Below are positions 8,906-17,826 of a stretch of DNA of 64,000 nt, piece by piece. This DNA comes from Candidatus Polarisedimenticolaceae bacterium. GTDB taxonomy: Bacteria > Pseudomonadota > Gammaproteobacteria > Chromatiales > Chromatiaceae. Numbering within the stretch: position 1 is the first letter of the stretch; every line of letters starts with the position of its first letter. The DNA lies in NCBI GenBank assembly GCA_021648685.1, contig JAKISI010000003.1, positions 1 through 64,000 of the forward strand, given 5' to 3'. The notes below the pieces were generated by a model that was not told the DNA's origin, did no database searches, and saw only the letters and a list, made by a program, of their open reading frames with translations. The translations under genes were made by a program, and so were the position numbers.

Positions 8906-9535
8906 GTGAGAATCTATCACGTTGTTCACAAAGCTTATCCATGGTCTCTGTTGCTGCTGCTTATGCTGCTGGGGGCATGTTCAGCAAAATATCCACAACT
9001 ACCTACCACCACGGGCGATGCCCGTTTCTCTACGCAATACCTGATCGGGCCTGGTGATACGGTCGAGATTTTCGTATGGCGGAATCCTGATGTCTCCACC
9101 TCTGTCCCCGTGCGGCCTGATGGACATCTGACCGCGCCTCTCCTGGAAGATCTGCCCGCAGCCGGCAAAACGCCAACCGAGCTGGCGCGAGAGATTGAGG
9201 AGAAACTCTCCACCTACCTGCGCGACCCTCTGGTGACCGTGATTGTAAATGGTTTTGTTGGAACCTATGATCAGCAGATCAGAATTGTTGGTGAAGCAGC
9301 AGAGCCGCAATCAATACTCTATCGTGACTCAATGACGGCACTCGATGTTGTGATTGCAGTGGGCGGCATGACAGAGTTTGCAGATGCCAACAAAACCAGC
9401 ATCATTCGTGTTGTTGATGGCAAGCAAAAACAGTTTACGGTGAGGCTGGATGATCTTATTCGTGATGGAGACATTACAGCCAATGTAGATATGCAGCCGG
9501 GCGATATCCTGATTATTCCTGAAGCATGGTTCTAG
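8906..9535 (+). CDS. XrtA/PEP-CTERM system polysaccharide export lipoprotein (Wza-like)
   Basis: This is the outer-membrane export component of the exosortase A-associated exopolysaccharide machinery. The GTG at 8906 is preceded by a strong AGGGGGGAA ribosome-binding site. It yields a lipoprotein signal with lipobox LLGAC at about residues 24-28. The open frame also allows ATG at 8849 or 8891. The mature part has the Poly_export domain (YLIGPGDTVEIFVWRNPDVS) followed by a SLBB-type repeat (IRIVGEAAEPQSI to MQPGDILIIPEAWF). At about 209 residues it is the short form typical of XrtA loci, not full-length Wza. It is the first gene of the + strand exopolysaccharide run. Confidence 0.9.
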   Translation: MRIYHVVHKAYPWSLLLLLMLLGACSAKYPQLPTTTGDARFSTQYLIGPGDTVEIFVWRNPDVSTSVPVRPDGHLTAPLLEDLPAAGKTPTELAREIEEKLSTYLRDPLVTVIVNGFVGTYDQQIRIVGEAAEPQSILYRDSMTALDVVIAVGGMTEFADANKTSIIRVVDGKQKQFTVRLDDLIRDGDITANVDMQPGDILIIPEAWF

Positions 9536-9585
9536 ATATACGCCGCCCCATTTCACCTGTTCAGAGATATAGATGATTTCGAATT

Positions 9586-11274
9586 ATGCATGATTTAATT
9601 CGTCAGCTGGTGGTCTATATTCGCGGTATTTTGCGCTACCGCTGGTGGATGCTCAGTGTTGCGTGGGTGGTCTGCATCGTAGGGTGGCTGGTTGTTGCCA
9701 ATTTGCCTGATCAATATCGGGCATCGGCCAAGGTGTTCGTTGATACCAACTCCCTGCTGAAACCGCTGCTGAGAGGGCTGGCGGTGCAGACCAATGAGCA
9801 GCACAGAATCAGGTTGATGACCAAAACCCTGTTGAGTCGCCCCAATCTGGAAAAGGTGACTCGCATGACCGATCTTGACCTGAAGGCCAAAACCCCAGAA
9901 GAAATGGAGCAGTTACTGGATGAGTTGAAAAGGGATATTGAGTTTAGAGGGGCTGGAGGTCGAAGGGATAATATGTATAGCATTGGCTATACCAGTGAGG
10001 ATCCTGAATTGGCAAAGCTCATTGTCAAGTCGCTTTTAACGATTTTTGTTGAAAGCAATCTGGGGGAGTCACGCAAAGAGCAGGATACGGCGCACCAGTT
10101 TTTAGAGCAGCAGATTGAGGAGTATGAAGCGCGGCTACTGGAGGCCGAGAATAGCCTGGCAGCATTCAAGCAGCAGAACATGGGGTTCATGTCGGGCAGT
10201 GCCGATGGCTATTATCAGCGGTTGGGCAGCATGAAGGATCAACTGCAGTCCGCAAATCTGCAACTGAAGATTCAACGTGATCGAATGAAGGTGCTTAAGC
10301 AGCAACTGGAAGGAGAGGTGCCAACATTTGGTTTGGTTCAACAGGATTATCTTAATGATCCTGGTGTTATTGCAGCTACCTCAGAGACCGAGAACCGGAT
10401 AAAAAATTTAAACCTCAAGCTGGATGAGCTGCTGATCAGGTACACAGACCAACATCCAGATGTTACGGCTATACAGCAAACTATCAAGACATTGAAAGAG
10501 AAGCTGGCTAAAGATGAGGCGGATGCGATTAAAGTCGCTGAGGAGCAGGCAGCGCTGGAGCCAGACGCGCCACCTCCGGTTGAGCTTGAGCGTAATGTGG
10601 TTTATCAGCAGATGAAGATGGCTTATTCAGCTGCTGAGGCGGAGGTGGCTGCAAAGCAAGCGGTCGTAAGCGAATATACGCGCCGGATAGAGGTGCTAGA
10701 GTCAGCGGTAGACCGCGTACTGAAGGTGGAAGCGGAAAAAGCACAACTGAATCGTGATTATTCGACCGTCAAAAAGAACTACACGGAGCTGGTTGCGCGT
10801 CTGGAATCAGCTCGCATGGCACGAAAAGTGGATACCCGAACGGATGCGGTGAAATTTCGTGTGATTGAGCCACCCAGGGTGCCGCATGAGCCATCAGGCC
10901 CCAACCGTATCCTCTTAAGCAGTGGTGTCTTTGCGGTTGGCCTTGGTCTTGGTCTGGCGCTGGCGTTTCTGATGTCACAGCTGCGCCCCACCTTTGATGA
11001 TCGCCGCATCATGGGTGAACTCACCGGGCTGCCTGTACTGGGCAGCGTTGATATGGTCTGGACAGAGGTGCAAAGAAAAGGGCGTGCATCAAGAGGGCTG
11101 GTCTTCTCTGTGGTCTTTCTCGGATTAGTGGCAACCTACGGCGCTGTTTTGAGCCTCTACCTGCTGGATATCGACATTGGATTGCAGACGGAAGAGATGC
11201 GCTCAATATACGACAAAATACGCGCTTATATCAGCTTTGAGTCCCTTATAAATATGGCTAATTCCAAGGTGTGA
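9586..11274 (+). CDS. XrtA system polysaccharide chain length determinant (Wzz-like)
   Basis: This inner-membrane co-polymerase controls polysaccharide chain length and partners with the downstream tyrosine kinase. The 562-residue protein has an N-terminal membrane helix (WWMLSVAWVVCIVGWLVVA, about 21-40) and a Wzz domain (LPDQYRASAKVFVDTNSLLKPLL). A long periplasmic coiled-coil runs from about 170 to 420, rich in Glu, Lys and Gln, and a second membrane helix follows near 445-465. The PPRVPHEPSGPNRILL segment before it is the Pro-rich motif seen in Wzz proteins. An extra hydrophobic helix (GLVFSVVFLGLVATYGAVLSLYLL) lies near the C-terminus. Confidence 0.92.
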   Translation: MHDLIRQLVVYIRGILRYRWWMLSVAWVVCIVGWLVVANLPDQYRASAKVFVDTNSLLKPLLRGLAVQTNEQHRIRLMTKTLLSRPNLEKVTRMTDLDLKAKTPEEMEQLLDELKRDIEFRGAGGRRDNMYSIGYTSEDPELAKLIVKSLLTIFVESNLGESRKEQDTAHQFLEQQIEEYEARLLEAENSLAAFKQQNMGFMSGSADGYYQRLGSMKDQLQSANLQLKIQRDRMKVLKQQLEGEVPTFGLVQQDYLNDPGVIAATSETENRIKNLNLKLDELLIRYTDQHPDVTAIQQTIKTLKEKLAKDEADAIKVAEEQAALEPDAPPPVELERNVVYQQMKMAYSAAEAEVAAKQAVVSEYTRRIEVLESAVDRVLKVEAEKAQLNRDYSTVKKNYTELVARLESARMARKVDTRTDAVKFRVIEPPRVPHEPSGPNRILLSSGVFAVGLGLGLALAFLMSQLRPTFDDRRIMGELTGLPVLGSVDMVWTEVQRKGRASRGLVFSVVFLGLVATYGAVLSLYLLDIDIGLQTEEMRSIYDKIRAYISFESLINMANSKV

Positions 11275-11286
11275 TTGGATATTGCA

Positions 11287-12309
11287 ATGAGTATTATTGA
11301 AAAAGCGGTTGATAAGCTGAGAAGCGATGATCCCTCTGCAAGCAAAAAGGATCAACAGCCAGTTGATGCCGCTGGCAATTCTCGATATCTGAAAACGGAT
11401 CAACATAGTCTCCACCAGGAAGCCCTGGCTCCAACACCACCCTCGCCTGCAACTGAGCAGAGCAAAACCCAGCAGCCTAAAACAGGATTAGAGCCTGATT
11501 CTTCAGCGCAGCGCGAAGAGTTAATCGAATCAGAACCTCCAGCTGCCAAGCCGCCAGATGTTGAAATCATGGCGTTGAACCTGGATGGGATTATGACGAA
11601 GGATGCGCATCGAAGTCGGCAGGCGGAAGAGATGCGCATGATCAAACGGCCGATATTGCAGAGTGCATTTGGTAAAAAGCACAAGCCATCTGAACACTCC
11701 AACCTTTTAATGGTGACCAGTGCCATTGCAGGAGAGGGCAAGACATTTACCTCACTGAATCTGGCGCTCTCCATTGCGGCAGAGATGGATCGTACCGTCC
11801 TGATCGTTGATTCAGATCTGGCCAAGCCCGGTCTCTCAAGGCTGTTAACCATAGGTAGCAGACCAGGGCTGAGTGATTATCTGCGTGATGAAGAGAAAGA
11901 CATTGGCAAACTGCTGCTACGCACCGATATACCCAAACTTACCGTGCTGCCTGCGGGTTCTCGCCATGCCCACTCCACAGAATTGTTGGCCAGCAACCGA
12001 ATGAAACAGCTGTTTCATGAATTGGCTGTGCGCTATCCAGACCGAATCGTGATATTTGATTCACCACCGCTGCTGGTGACCAGTGAGGCAAGCGTTCTGG
12101 CCAGCTTTATAGGGCAGATCGTACTGGTAGTAGAGTCAGGGAAAACCGCTCAACACCTGGTAAAGGATGCGTTGGCGCAGTTGGGCTCCACAGAGAATGT
12201 TTCACTGATACTCAACAAGTGTAAGAAAGGCTTTTTATCGACTCAAATGGGAAGCTATGGTTACGGCTATGGTTACGGATACGGTAGTGAAAGTGATCAA
12301 AAACAATAA
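11287..12309 (+). CDS. XrtA-associated tyrosine autokinase (BY-kinase)
   Basis: This is a cytoplasmic bacterial tyrosine kinase expected to cycle with the Wzz-like protein to control polymerisation. The start at 11287 (MSIIEKAVDKLRS) matches the usual start of this family; an in-frame TTG at 11275 is less likely. After a Pro/Gln-rich linker (about 20-90) come Walker A (AGEGKT, 148-153), Walker A' (VLIVDSDLAKPG, 171-182) and Walker B (IVIFDSPPLL). The C-terminus carries a tyrosine cluster (GSYGYGYGYGYGSE) for autophosphorylation. That tail is encoded by a GGTTAC/GGCTAT repeat which also overlaps the start region of the next gene. Confidence 0.92.
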   Translation: MSIIEKAVDKLRSDDPSASKKDQQPVDAAGNSRYLKTDQHSLHQEALAPTPPSPATEQSKTQQPKTGLEPDSSAQREELIESEPPAAKPPDVEIMALNLDGIMTKDAHRSRQAEEMRMIKRPILQSAFGKKHKPSEHSNLLMVTSAIAGEGKTFTSLNLALSIAAEMDRTVLIVDSDLAKPGLSRLLTIGSRPGLSDYLRDEEKDIGKLLLRTDIPKLTVLPAGSRHAHSTELLASNRMKQLFHELAVRYPDRIVIFDSPPLLVTSEASVLASFIGQIVLVVESGKTAQHLVKDALAQLGSTENVSLILNKCKKGFLSTQMGSYGYGYGYGYGSESDQKQ

Positions 12310-13726
12310 ACAGCCACTGTATCTGCTTTGCATGCTAATGATCGGCATGGGGGGGCTGTTTCCAGTGCTGCTGGTTGCGGGTGACTGGAAGATCTCCCCT
12401 AATGTTTCGATAAAGGGAACCTATACCGATAATGCCAACCTCTTCAGCGCGGACAAAAAGGGCGGATTTTATACTCAAGTTACACCGGGGGTAGCCATTA
12501 AGCGTGAAGGTGCAGGAAGGATAAAGATGAATGCTAACTACTCGCTTAGCTATACCGGAAACAGGCCGGGAAGCAGAGGTCGTACGGTTGCACATTCACT
12601 GGCTTCAAAGATGCAGGCAGAGCTGTATAAAGATGTTATATTTCTTGACGCAGGTGCAGGAGCGCGTCTCGGTTCAGCAACAAGCGGGGGGCAGAGAGGG
12701 GGCGATAGTGTGGGTGATATCAGTGACCCCATACAGACCTATACCTATAGCTTAAGCCCCTATACCAGGCATCATCTTGGGCGTTATGCCGATATCCTTG
12801 CGCGCTATACATTTAATCAGGTGATAAATTCAGGTGGGAGAAGCCTGGATAGCTATAGCAATCAGGCAGTAATATCGATCAACAGCGGCTCTTATTTTAC
12901 ACGCTTTCCCTGGGGGGTAAGCTATCGGCAGAGCAGAATAAATAATGAAGGCGGTGCGGCTGCTAGTGAAACCACAAGTATCAATGCAAATATCAGTTAT
13001 GTTTATAACCGCAAATGGCGCATAAATCTTAACGGTGGCAAAGTCGATTATGACATCCAGAGCAGCCGCTCATCTACGGATAGTGTTACCTGGAGTACAG
13101 GTGCAACCTGGACGCCAACGCCAAGGACAGATATAGACTTTTCGTATGGACGACAGATGTTTGGGCAAAATTATGGGTTTGATTTAAATCATCGGTGGCG
13201 GCGCGCCACATGGAGAGCAAGCTATAAAAAGGCGCTGACTAATTCAAGAGCCCAGCAGCTGGCACAATCAAATAACGCGATTGGATTCAGCGGAAACCAG
13301 AGCGCTAACTATCAACGTTACTCTGACTATGCCACCCTCACCGATGAATACTATGTCATCGAGACCTTAAACACAGGGTTCACCCTGGGTACACGCAGAA
13401 GCAATTTCAGTGTTGATGCGCACTTTACCCGCCGTGAATATGAAGTATCCGGGAACAAGGGGCGTGATATTGGCACAAACACAAGCTGGAGCCGACAGCT
13501 GACTCCCAAAACAGATCTAAAAGCAGCCGTGTCATGGCAGAAAAACCGGGCAAATGAGAATGCCAGAGAGGACACGCGGTGGACATGGAGCCTGGGTTTA
13601 AGCAAAAGGCTAACGGAACAGACCAGTGCAAATCTTGATTATAAACACAGACGTCTCGACTCTACAGCAAATACCGGTGAATATAGAGAGAATCAAATCA
13701 GCCTTTCACTCGCCTCAAGATGGTAA
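12293..13726 (+). CDS. XrtA/PEP-CTERM-associated outer membrane beta-barrel protein
   Basis: This is an exported protein of the TIGR03016 type always found beside XrtA kinases, probably the outer-membrane channel for the polysaccharide. The frame opens at 12257, inside the kinase tail repeat. The GTG at 12293 gives a normal signal peptide (VIKNNKQPLYLLCMLMIGMGGLFPVLLVAG) and overlaps the kinase by 17 bases. The rest is rich in alternating polar/aromatic strands (for example GTYTDNANLF, ARYTFNQVINSG, FTLGTRRSNFSV) and ends with a strand plus terminal Trp (ISLSLASRW), as in beta-barrels. The start is uncertain. Confidence 0.85.
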   Translation: MIKNNKQPLYLLCMLMIGMGGLFPVLLVAGDWKISPNVSIKGTYTDNANLFSADKKGGFYTQVTPGVAIKREGAGRIKMNANYSLSYTGNRPGSRGRTVAHSLASKMQAELYKDVIFLDAGAGARLGSATSGGQRGGDSVGDISDPIQTYTYSLSPYTRHHLGRYADILARYTFNQVINSGGRSLDSYSNQAVISINSGSYFTRFPWGVSYRQSRINNEGGAAASETTSINANISYVYNRKWRINLNGGKVDYDIQSSRSSTDSVTWSTGATWTPTPRTDIDFSYGRQMFGQNYGFDLNHRWRRATWRASYKKALTNSRAQQLAQSNNAIGFSGNQSANYQRYSDYATLTDEYYVIETLNTGFTLGTRRSNFSVDAHFTRREYEVSGNKGRDIGTNTSWSRQLTPKTDLKAAVSWQKNRANENAREDTRWTWSLGLSKRLTEQTSANLDYKHRRLDSTANTGEYRENQISLSLASRW

Positions 13727-13733
13727 CTGATTC

Positions 13734-14759
13734 ATGTACGAAGATTTTTATGGCTTGACAGGAAAGCCGTTCCAACTAAGCCCCGATGCCAGGTTTTTCT
13801 TTAATAGTAAAGGCCATAACCGGGCGATGGCCTATCTTCGTTATGGGCTTGAGCAGGGGGAGGGCTTCATTGTAATCACGGGTGGCATTGGCACCGGAAA
13901 AACCATGTTGGTGCGTAACCTGTTTGATGAGCTGGATAGCACCCGCGTTGTCGCAGCAGAGCTGGTTACAACACAGGTAGAACCCGAAGATGTTCTGCGG
14001 ATAGTCTGCGCATCGTATGGGCTGGCTCATGAAGGCGTAACAAAAGCAGCACTGCTGAACAATCTGGAGGCCTTTCTACATGACCGCTATAAAGAGGGCA
14101 AACGAGTGCTTCTGGTCATTGACGAAGCGCAAAACCTGCCAGAGCGCTCTATTGAAGAGCTACGCATGCTGGCCAATTTTCAGGTGGGCGGCCGTGCATT
14201 GATCCAAAGTTTTTTACTGGGCCAGAATGAACTGAAGCACACCTTGCAACGGCCCAGCATGGAACAGTTTCGCCAGCGTGTTATCGCCTCTTATGATCTG
14301 CGCGCCTTGAATGAAGAGGAGATGAAAAACTACATCCTGCACCGGCTTCGACTGGTTGGCTGGCATGAAGACCCAAAAATAGAAAACGAGGTGTTTGGAA
14401 AGATCTATGAGTTTACCAACGGAATTCCCCGCAGGGTCAATACACTTTGCGACCGCATCCTGCTCTTTGGATGCCTGGAAGAGAGGCATCAGATTGATCT
14501 TGCTGCACTGAAAAAAGTTACCGACGAGATAAAGGAAGAGGGCTGGTGTTCATCCAATACCGCTCAACCCAAGCAACCCCCTGTGGGAAAAAAATATAAA
14601 ACTGCCAAATCACCTGCGGATTCAGAACTGATCCAGAGAATAGCGATCTTGGAGGCCGAAATAGATGCCCTCAAAGCCGGGATGAGAGCCGACAGAAGGA
14701 TGGTTGAAGTCATGCAGCTGAAACTGGATATGAGTGGTGAAGAAGAGTATGAAGAATAA
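13734..14759 (+). CDS. XrtA/PEP-CTERM-associated AAA ATPase (ExeA/GspA-like)
   Basis: This is a cytoplasmic AAA ATPase of the TIGR03015 type, a fixed neighbour in exosortase A polysaccharide loci whose partner is unknown. The 341-residue protein starts MYEDFYGLTGKPFQLSPDAR, typical of ExeA-like ATPases. It has Walker A GGIGTGKT (50-57), Walker B VLLVIDEAQN (125-134), and an arginine-rich segment FTNGIPRRVNTLCDR. After a Lys/Pro linker the last 45 residues form a coiled coil (LIQRIAILEAEIDALKAG). It begins 8 bases after the barrel gene and overlaps wecB slightly. Confidence 0.9.
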   Translation: MYEDFYGLTGKPFQLSPDARFFFNSKGHNRAMAYLRYGLEQGEGFIVITGGIGTGKTMLVRNLFDELDSTRVVAAELVTTQVEPEDVLRIVCASYGLAHEGVTKAALLNNLEAFLHDRYKEGKRVLLVIDEAQNLPERSIEELRMLANFQVGGRALIQSFLLGQNELKHTLQRPSMEQFRQRVIASYDLRALNEEEMKNYILHRLRLVGWHEDPKIENEVFGKIYEFTNGIPRRVNTLCDRILLFGCLEERHQIDLAALKKVTDEIKEEGWCSSNTAQPKQPPVGKKYKTAKSPADSELIQRIAILEAEIDALKAGMRADRRMVEVMQLKLDMSGEEEYEE

Positions 14760-15903
14760 TAAACTCAGTATTTTGTGCATTGTTGGGGCGCGCCCCAATT
14801 TCATGAAGATAGCGCCGATGATGCGCATTTTCAATCAACCAGGCAGTGGCATCTCAGCAAAGCTTTTGCATACAGGTCAGCACTATGATGCGGCCATGAA
14901 GGCGTCATTTTTTGATCAGCTTGGTATTCCCGAGCCTGATGTGGATCTGGGTGTTGGATCATCCAGCCATGCCGTGCAGACGGCTGAAATAATGAAGCAA
15001 TTTGAGCCGCAGCTGGATCTCATCCAGCCTGATCTTGTGCTGGTGGTTGGTGATGTGAACTCCACCATTGCCTGTGCACTTGTGGCGGTAAAAAAAGGCA
15101 TTCCTGTTGTTCATGTTGAGGCGGGTCTGCGAAGCTATGACCGGGATATGCCCGAAGAGATCAACCGGGTGCTGACCGACCAGATTTCAGAGCTATTATT
15201 GACCACAGAAAAAAATGCCCAGGCCAATCTGGTACGCGAGGGCATTGATCCAAAGCGCATTCACTTTGTTGGTAATGTGATGATTGACACGCTCTTTGCA
15301 AACCGGGAACGCGCCGTGCCACCAAAAGAGGTGTTGGCCGGTTTAACCAATCCGGCGCAATTCCTGGAGGCAGAATCGGGTTATGGATTGGTGACACTGC
15401 ACCGCCCCTCAAATGTAGATAACCCTGAAGTGCTGGCACGGTTGCTCGAGACCTTTGCAGAGATCAGCCAGCGCATGCCGCTCATCTTTCCTGTGCATCC
15501 GCGTACGCGTGGACGAATTAACGCGGCCGATTTAACCGGGTTGTTGGACTCAGATCGGATTGCATTGTTACCCCCCTTAGGCTACCTGGAGCTGCTGGGT
15601 CTAATGAATTCAGCGCAACTGGTACTGACCGATTCGGGTGGTATTCAGGAAGAGACCACAGCACTGGGCATTCCATGTATTACCTTGCGTGAAAATACAG
15701 AACGACCCATTACGGTAGAGCAGGGAACCAATACCATTGTCGGCTCTGATCCAAAGCGCATCAAAGCCAGCTTTGAGCAGATTGTTACCACTGGAGGGAA
15801 GCGAGGCAGGGTGCCAGAACTTTGGGATGGGAAAGCTGCGGAGCGGGTTGCTGATGTTCTACTTCAATGGGGATCGAGAGCGGCATCTGCAAAGAGCCCT
15901 TGA
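14749..15903 (+). CDS. wecB: UDP-N-acetylglucosamine 2-epimerase (non-hydrolysing)
   Basis: This enzyme interconverts UDP-GlcNAc and UDP-ManNAc, supplying ManNAc-type sugars for the polysaccharide. The ATG at 14749 has a GAAGAAG site upstream and gives 384 residues; an earlier in-frame ATG lies at 14734. Conserved elements are visible: IVGARPNFMK near the N-terminus, HTGQHYD, GDVNST (Asp102), HVEAGLRSYDRDMPEE (Glu124), TLHRPSNVD (His218) and TDSGGIQEE. All expected catalytic residues appear present. It overlaps the ATPase gene by about 11 bases. Confidence 0.94.
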   Translation: MKNNKLSILCIVGARPNFMKIAPMMRIFNQPGSGISAKLLHTGQHYDAAMKASFFDQLGIPEPDVDLGVGSSSHAVQTAEIMKQFEPQLDLIQPDLVLVVGDVNSTIACALVAVKKGIPVVHVEAGLRSYDRDMPEEINRVLTDQISELLLTTEKNAQANLVREGIDPKRIHFVGNVMIDTLFANRERAVPPKEVLAGLTNPAQFLEAESGYGLVTLHRPSNVDNPEVLARLLETFAEISQRMPLIFPVHPRTRGRINAADLTGLLDSDRIALLPPLGYLELLGLMNSAQLVLTDSGGIQEETTALGIPCITLRENTERPITVEQGTNTIVGSDPKRIKASFEQIVTTGGKRGRVPELWDGKAAERVADVLLQWGSRAASAKSP

Positions 15904-15905
15904 TC

Positions 15906-16775
15906 GTGAAGCAACGGATCGCATGCGATAAAGATGGGCAGATCATCAATGCAATGAGCGTTGATGTTGAGGAGTACTTCCAGGTTTCTGCTTTTGAAAA
16001 TCATATCAACAGATCCGATTGGGGCAGATTGCCAGGGCGGGCAGAGGCAAGCGTTGACCAGATACTGACGCTCTTTTCAGACCAATCAATCAAAGCCACA
16101 TTTTTCACCCTTGGCTGGATGGCCGAGCGTTATCCACAAATGGTACGACGCATCGTTGATGAGGGGCATGAACTGGCCAGCCATGGCTGGTCTCATATTC
16201 GTGTCAGCGGCCAAAAACCAGATGAATTCCGAAGTGATGTAATCCGCACACGAGCCACCCTTGAAGACCTGTCAGGTCAACAGATAAAGGGCTACCGGGC
16301 AGCGAGTTACTCGATCGGCGCTAAAAATCTCTGGGCACTGGATATTCTGGAAGAGACAGGGCATATCTACAGCTCCAGCATCTTCCCGATTAAACATGAT
16401 CACTACGGCATGCCAGAGGCCCCGCGTTTTGCATTCCACCCAAATGGAGGCAATCTGCTTGAAGTGCCAGTAACAACTGTTGAGGTAATGGGGCGTAAAA
16501 TCCCCTGCGGTGGTGGTGGGTGGTTTCGTTTTTTCCCTTATGCCTTTTCACACTGGGCCATTAAGCATGTCAACGAAACGGAAGGACAATCAGCCATTTT
16601 TTATTTTCACCCATGGGAGATAGATTTTAACCAACCCAGACAGCAGGGGTTGCCGTATAAAACCCGCTTTCGGCACTACCTGAATCTTAGGCAAATGGAG
16701 CAAAGGCTTACCCGGCTGCTACAAGATTTTCACTGGAGCAGTATGGATGAGGTTTTTCTGGGAACAGAGGAGTAA
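15906..16775 (+). CDS. XrtA system polysaccharide deacetylase
   Basis: This NodB-type carbohydrate esterase is expected to remove N-acetyl groups from the exopolysaccharide or its precursor. The frame opens at 15867; the GTG at 15906, just after the wecB stop, gives about 289 residues. The family core begins MSVDVEEYFQVSAFEN, with the metal/catalytic Asp20. The second metal-binding motif is ASHGWSHIR (His93 and His97). The motifs KGYRAASYSIG and FYFHPWEID, typical of the XrtA deacetylase (TIGR03006), are also present. The start is uncertain; ATG 15954 would remove only a non-conserved N-terminus. Confidence 0.88.
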   Translation: MKQRIACDKDGQIINAMSVDVEEYFQVSAFENHINRSDWGRLPGRAEASVDQILTLFSDQSIKATFFTLGWMAERYPQMVRRIVDEGHELASHGWSHIRVSGQKPDEFRSDVIRTRATLEDLSGQQIKGYRAASYSIGAKNLWALDILEETGHIYSSSIFPIKHDHYGMPEAPRFAFHPNGGNLLEVPVTTVEVMGRKIPCGGGGWFRFFPYAFSHWAIKHVNETEGQSAIFYFHPWEIDFNQPRQQGLPYKTRFRHYLNLRQMEQRLTRLLQDFHWSSMDEVFLGTEE

Positions 16776-16781
16776 CTTGCG

Positions 16782-17813
16782 TTGAGTAAAATAAAAATCA
16801 GTGAACTGACGCAGATTGATTTTGATCGCTGGGATGCTTTTGTTGAGCACTGTAGCGAAGCTACCTTTTTTCACCGTGCCGGTTGGAAAGAGGTGATTGA
16901 ACAGAGCTTTGGACATAAAACCCATTTCTTGCTCGCCGAGCGGAATGGTGCTATCGAAGGGGTGCTGCCATTGGGCCATGTCAACAGCCTGCTGTTTGGA
17001 AATAACCTGGTATCCCTGCCATTCTGTGTCTATGGTGGTGTGGTAGCAGAAAATCCTGAAGCGCGTAGCGCATTAGAGCAGGCGGCCTGCGCATTGGCTG
17101 ACCAGTTGGGTGTGGACTCGCTAGAGATGCGCAATCTCCAACCACAAAATAAAGATTGGCCAACCAAAGAGCTGCATGTCACCTTCCGCAAAGAGATAGA
17201 TGCCGACCCTGAAATAAATATGATGGCCATTCCACGGAAACAACGAGCCATGGTGCGAAAAGGTATCAAGGCCGGATTGATCGGTGAGCTGGATGATGGC
17301 TGTGATCGTCTTTATCAAATCTATTCTGAAAGCGTGCGTAATCTGGGTACACCTGTATTCAGCAAACGCTATTTACAAAATCTGCGCAGAGTGTTTGGAG
17401 ATGCCTGCGAAGTATTGATGATCACCCACGAAGGAAAGGATATTGCCGGTGTAATGAGTTTCTATTTTAGAGACCAGGTACTGCCATACTATGGAGGTAG
17501 CATTGCCGCTGCACGCACAGTAAAAGGCAATGACTTTATGTATTGGGATCTGATGTGCCGAGCAGGCGAGCGGGGTGTGCGTATCTTTGACTATGGCCGC
17601 AGCAAGAGAGGCACAGGCCCCTACAGTTTTAAAAAGAACTGGGGGTTCACCCCAGAGCCGCTGCATTACGAATACTATCTGGTAAAGGCAAAGGCAATGC
17701 CAGAGATCAATCCAACCAACCCCAAGTATCAGCTTTTTATCCGTGTCTGGAAAAAGTTGCCATTGCCGATAGTCAAAACAATTGGCCCGCTGCTAGCGAA
17801 AGACCTGGGTTGA
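16782..17813 (+). CDS. FemAB-family XrtA/PEP-CTERM-associated protein
   Basis: This is a GNAT-fold FemAB-like aminoacyl- or acyl-transferase of the TIGR03019 type, a constant member of XrtA loci. It may add an amino acid or acyl group to the glycan. It starts with TTG at 16782, preceded by AGAGGAG. The 343-residue protein shows a FemAB-like N-terminal half (FFHRAGWKEVIEQSFGHKTHFLLAERNGAIEGVLPL) and a C-terminal GNAT half (KDIAGVMSFYFRDQVLPYYGGS, then FDYGRSKRGTGPYSFKKNWGF). The latter motif is the best family marker. The substrate is unknown. Confidence 0.9.
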   Translation: MSKIKISELTQIDFDRWDAFVEHCSEATFFHRAGWKEVIEQSFGHKTHFLLAERNGAIEGVLPLGHVNSLLFGNNLVSLPFCVYGGVVAENPEARSALEQAACALADQLGVDSLEMRNLQPQNKDWPTKELHVTFRKEIDADPEINMMAIPRKQRAMVRKGIKAGLIGELDDGCDRLYQIYSESVRNLGTPVFSKRYLQNLRRVFGDACEVLMITHEGKDIAGVMSFYFRDQVLPYYGGSIAAARTVKGNDFMYWDLMCRAGERGVRIFDYGRSKRGTGPYSFKKNWGFTPEPLHYEYYLVKAKAMPEINPTNPKYQLFIRVWKKLPLPIVKTIGPLLAKDLG

Positions 17814-17826
17814 TTGGGGAGTTGCA

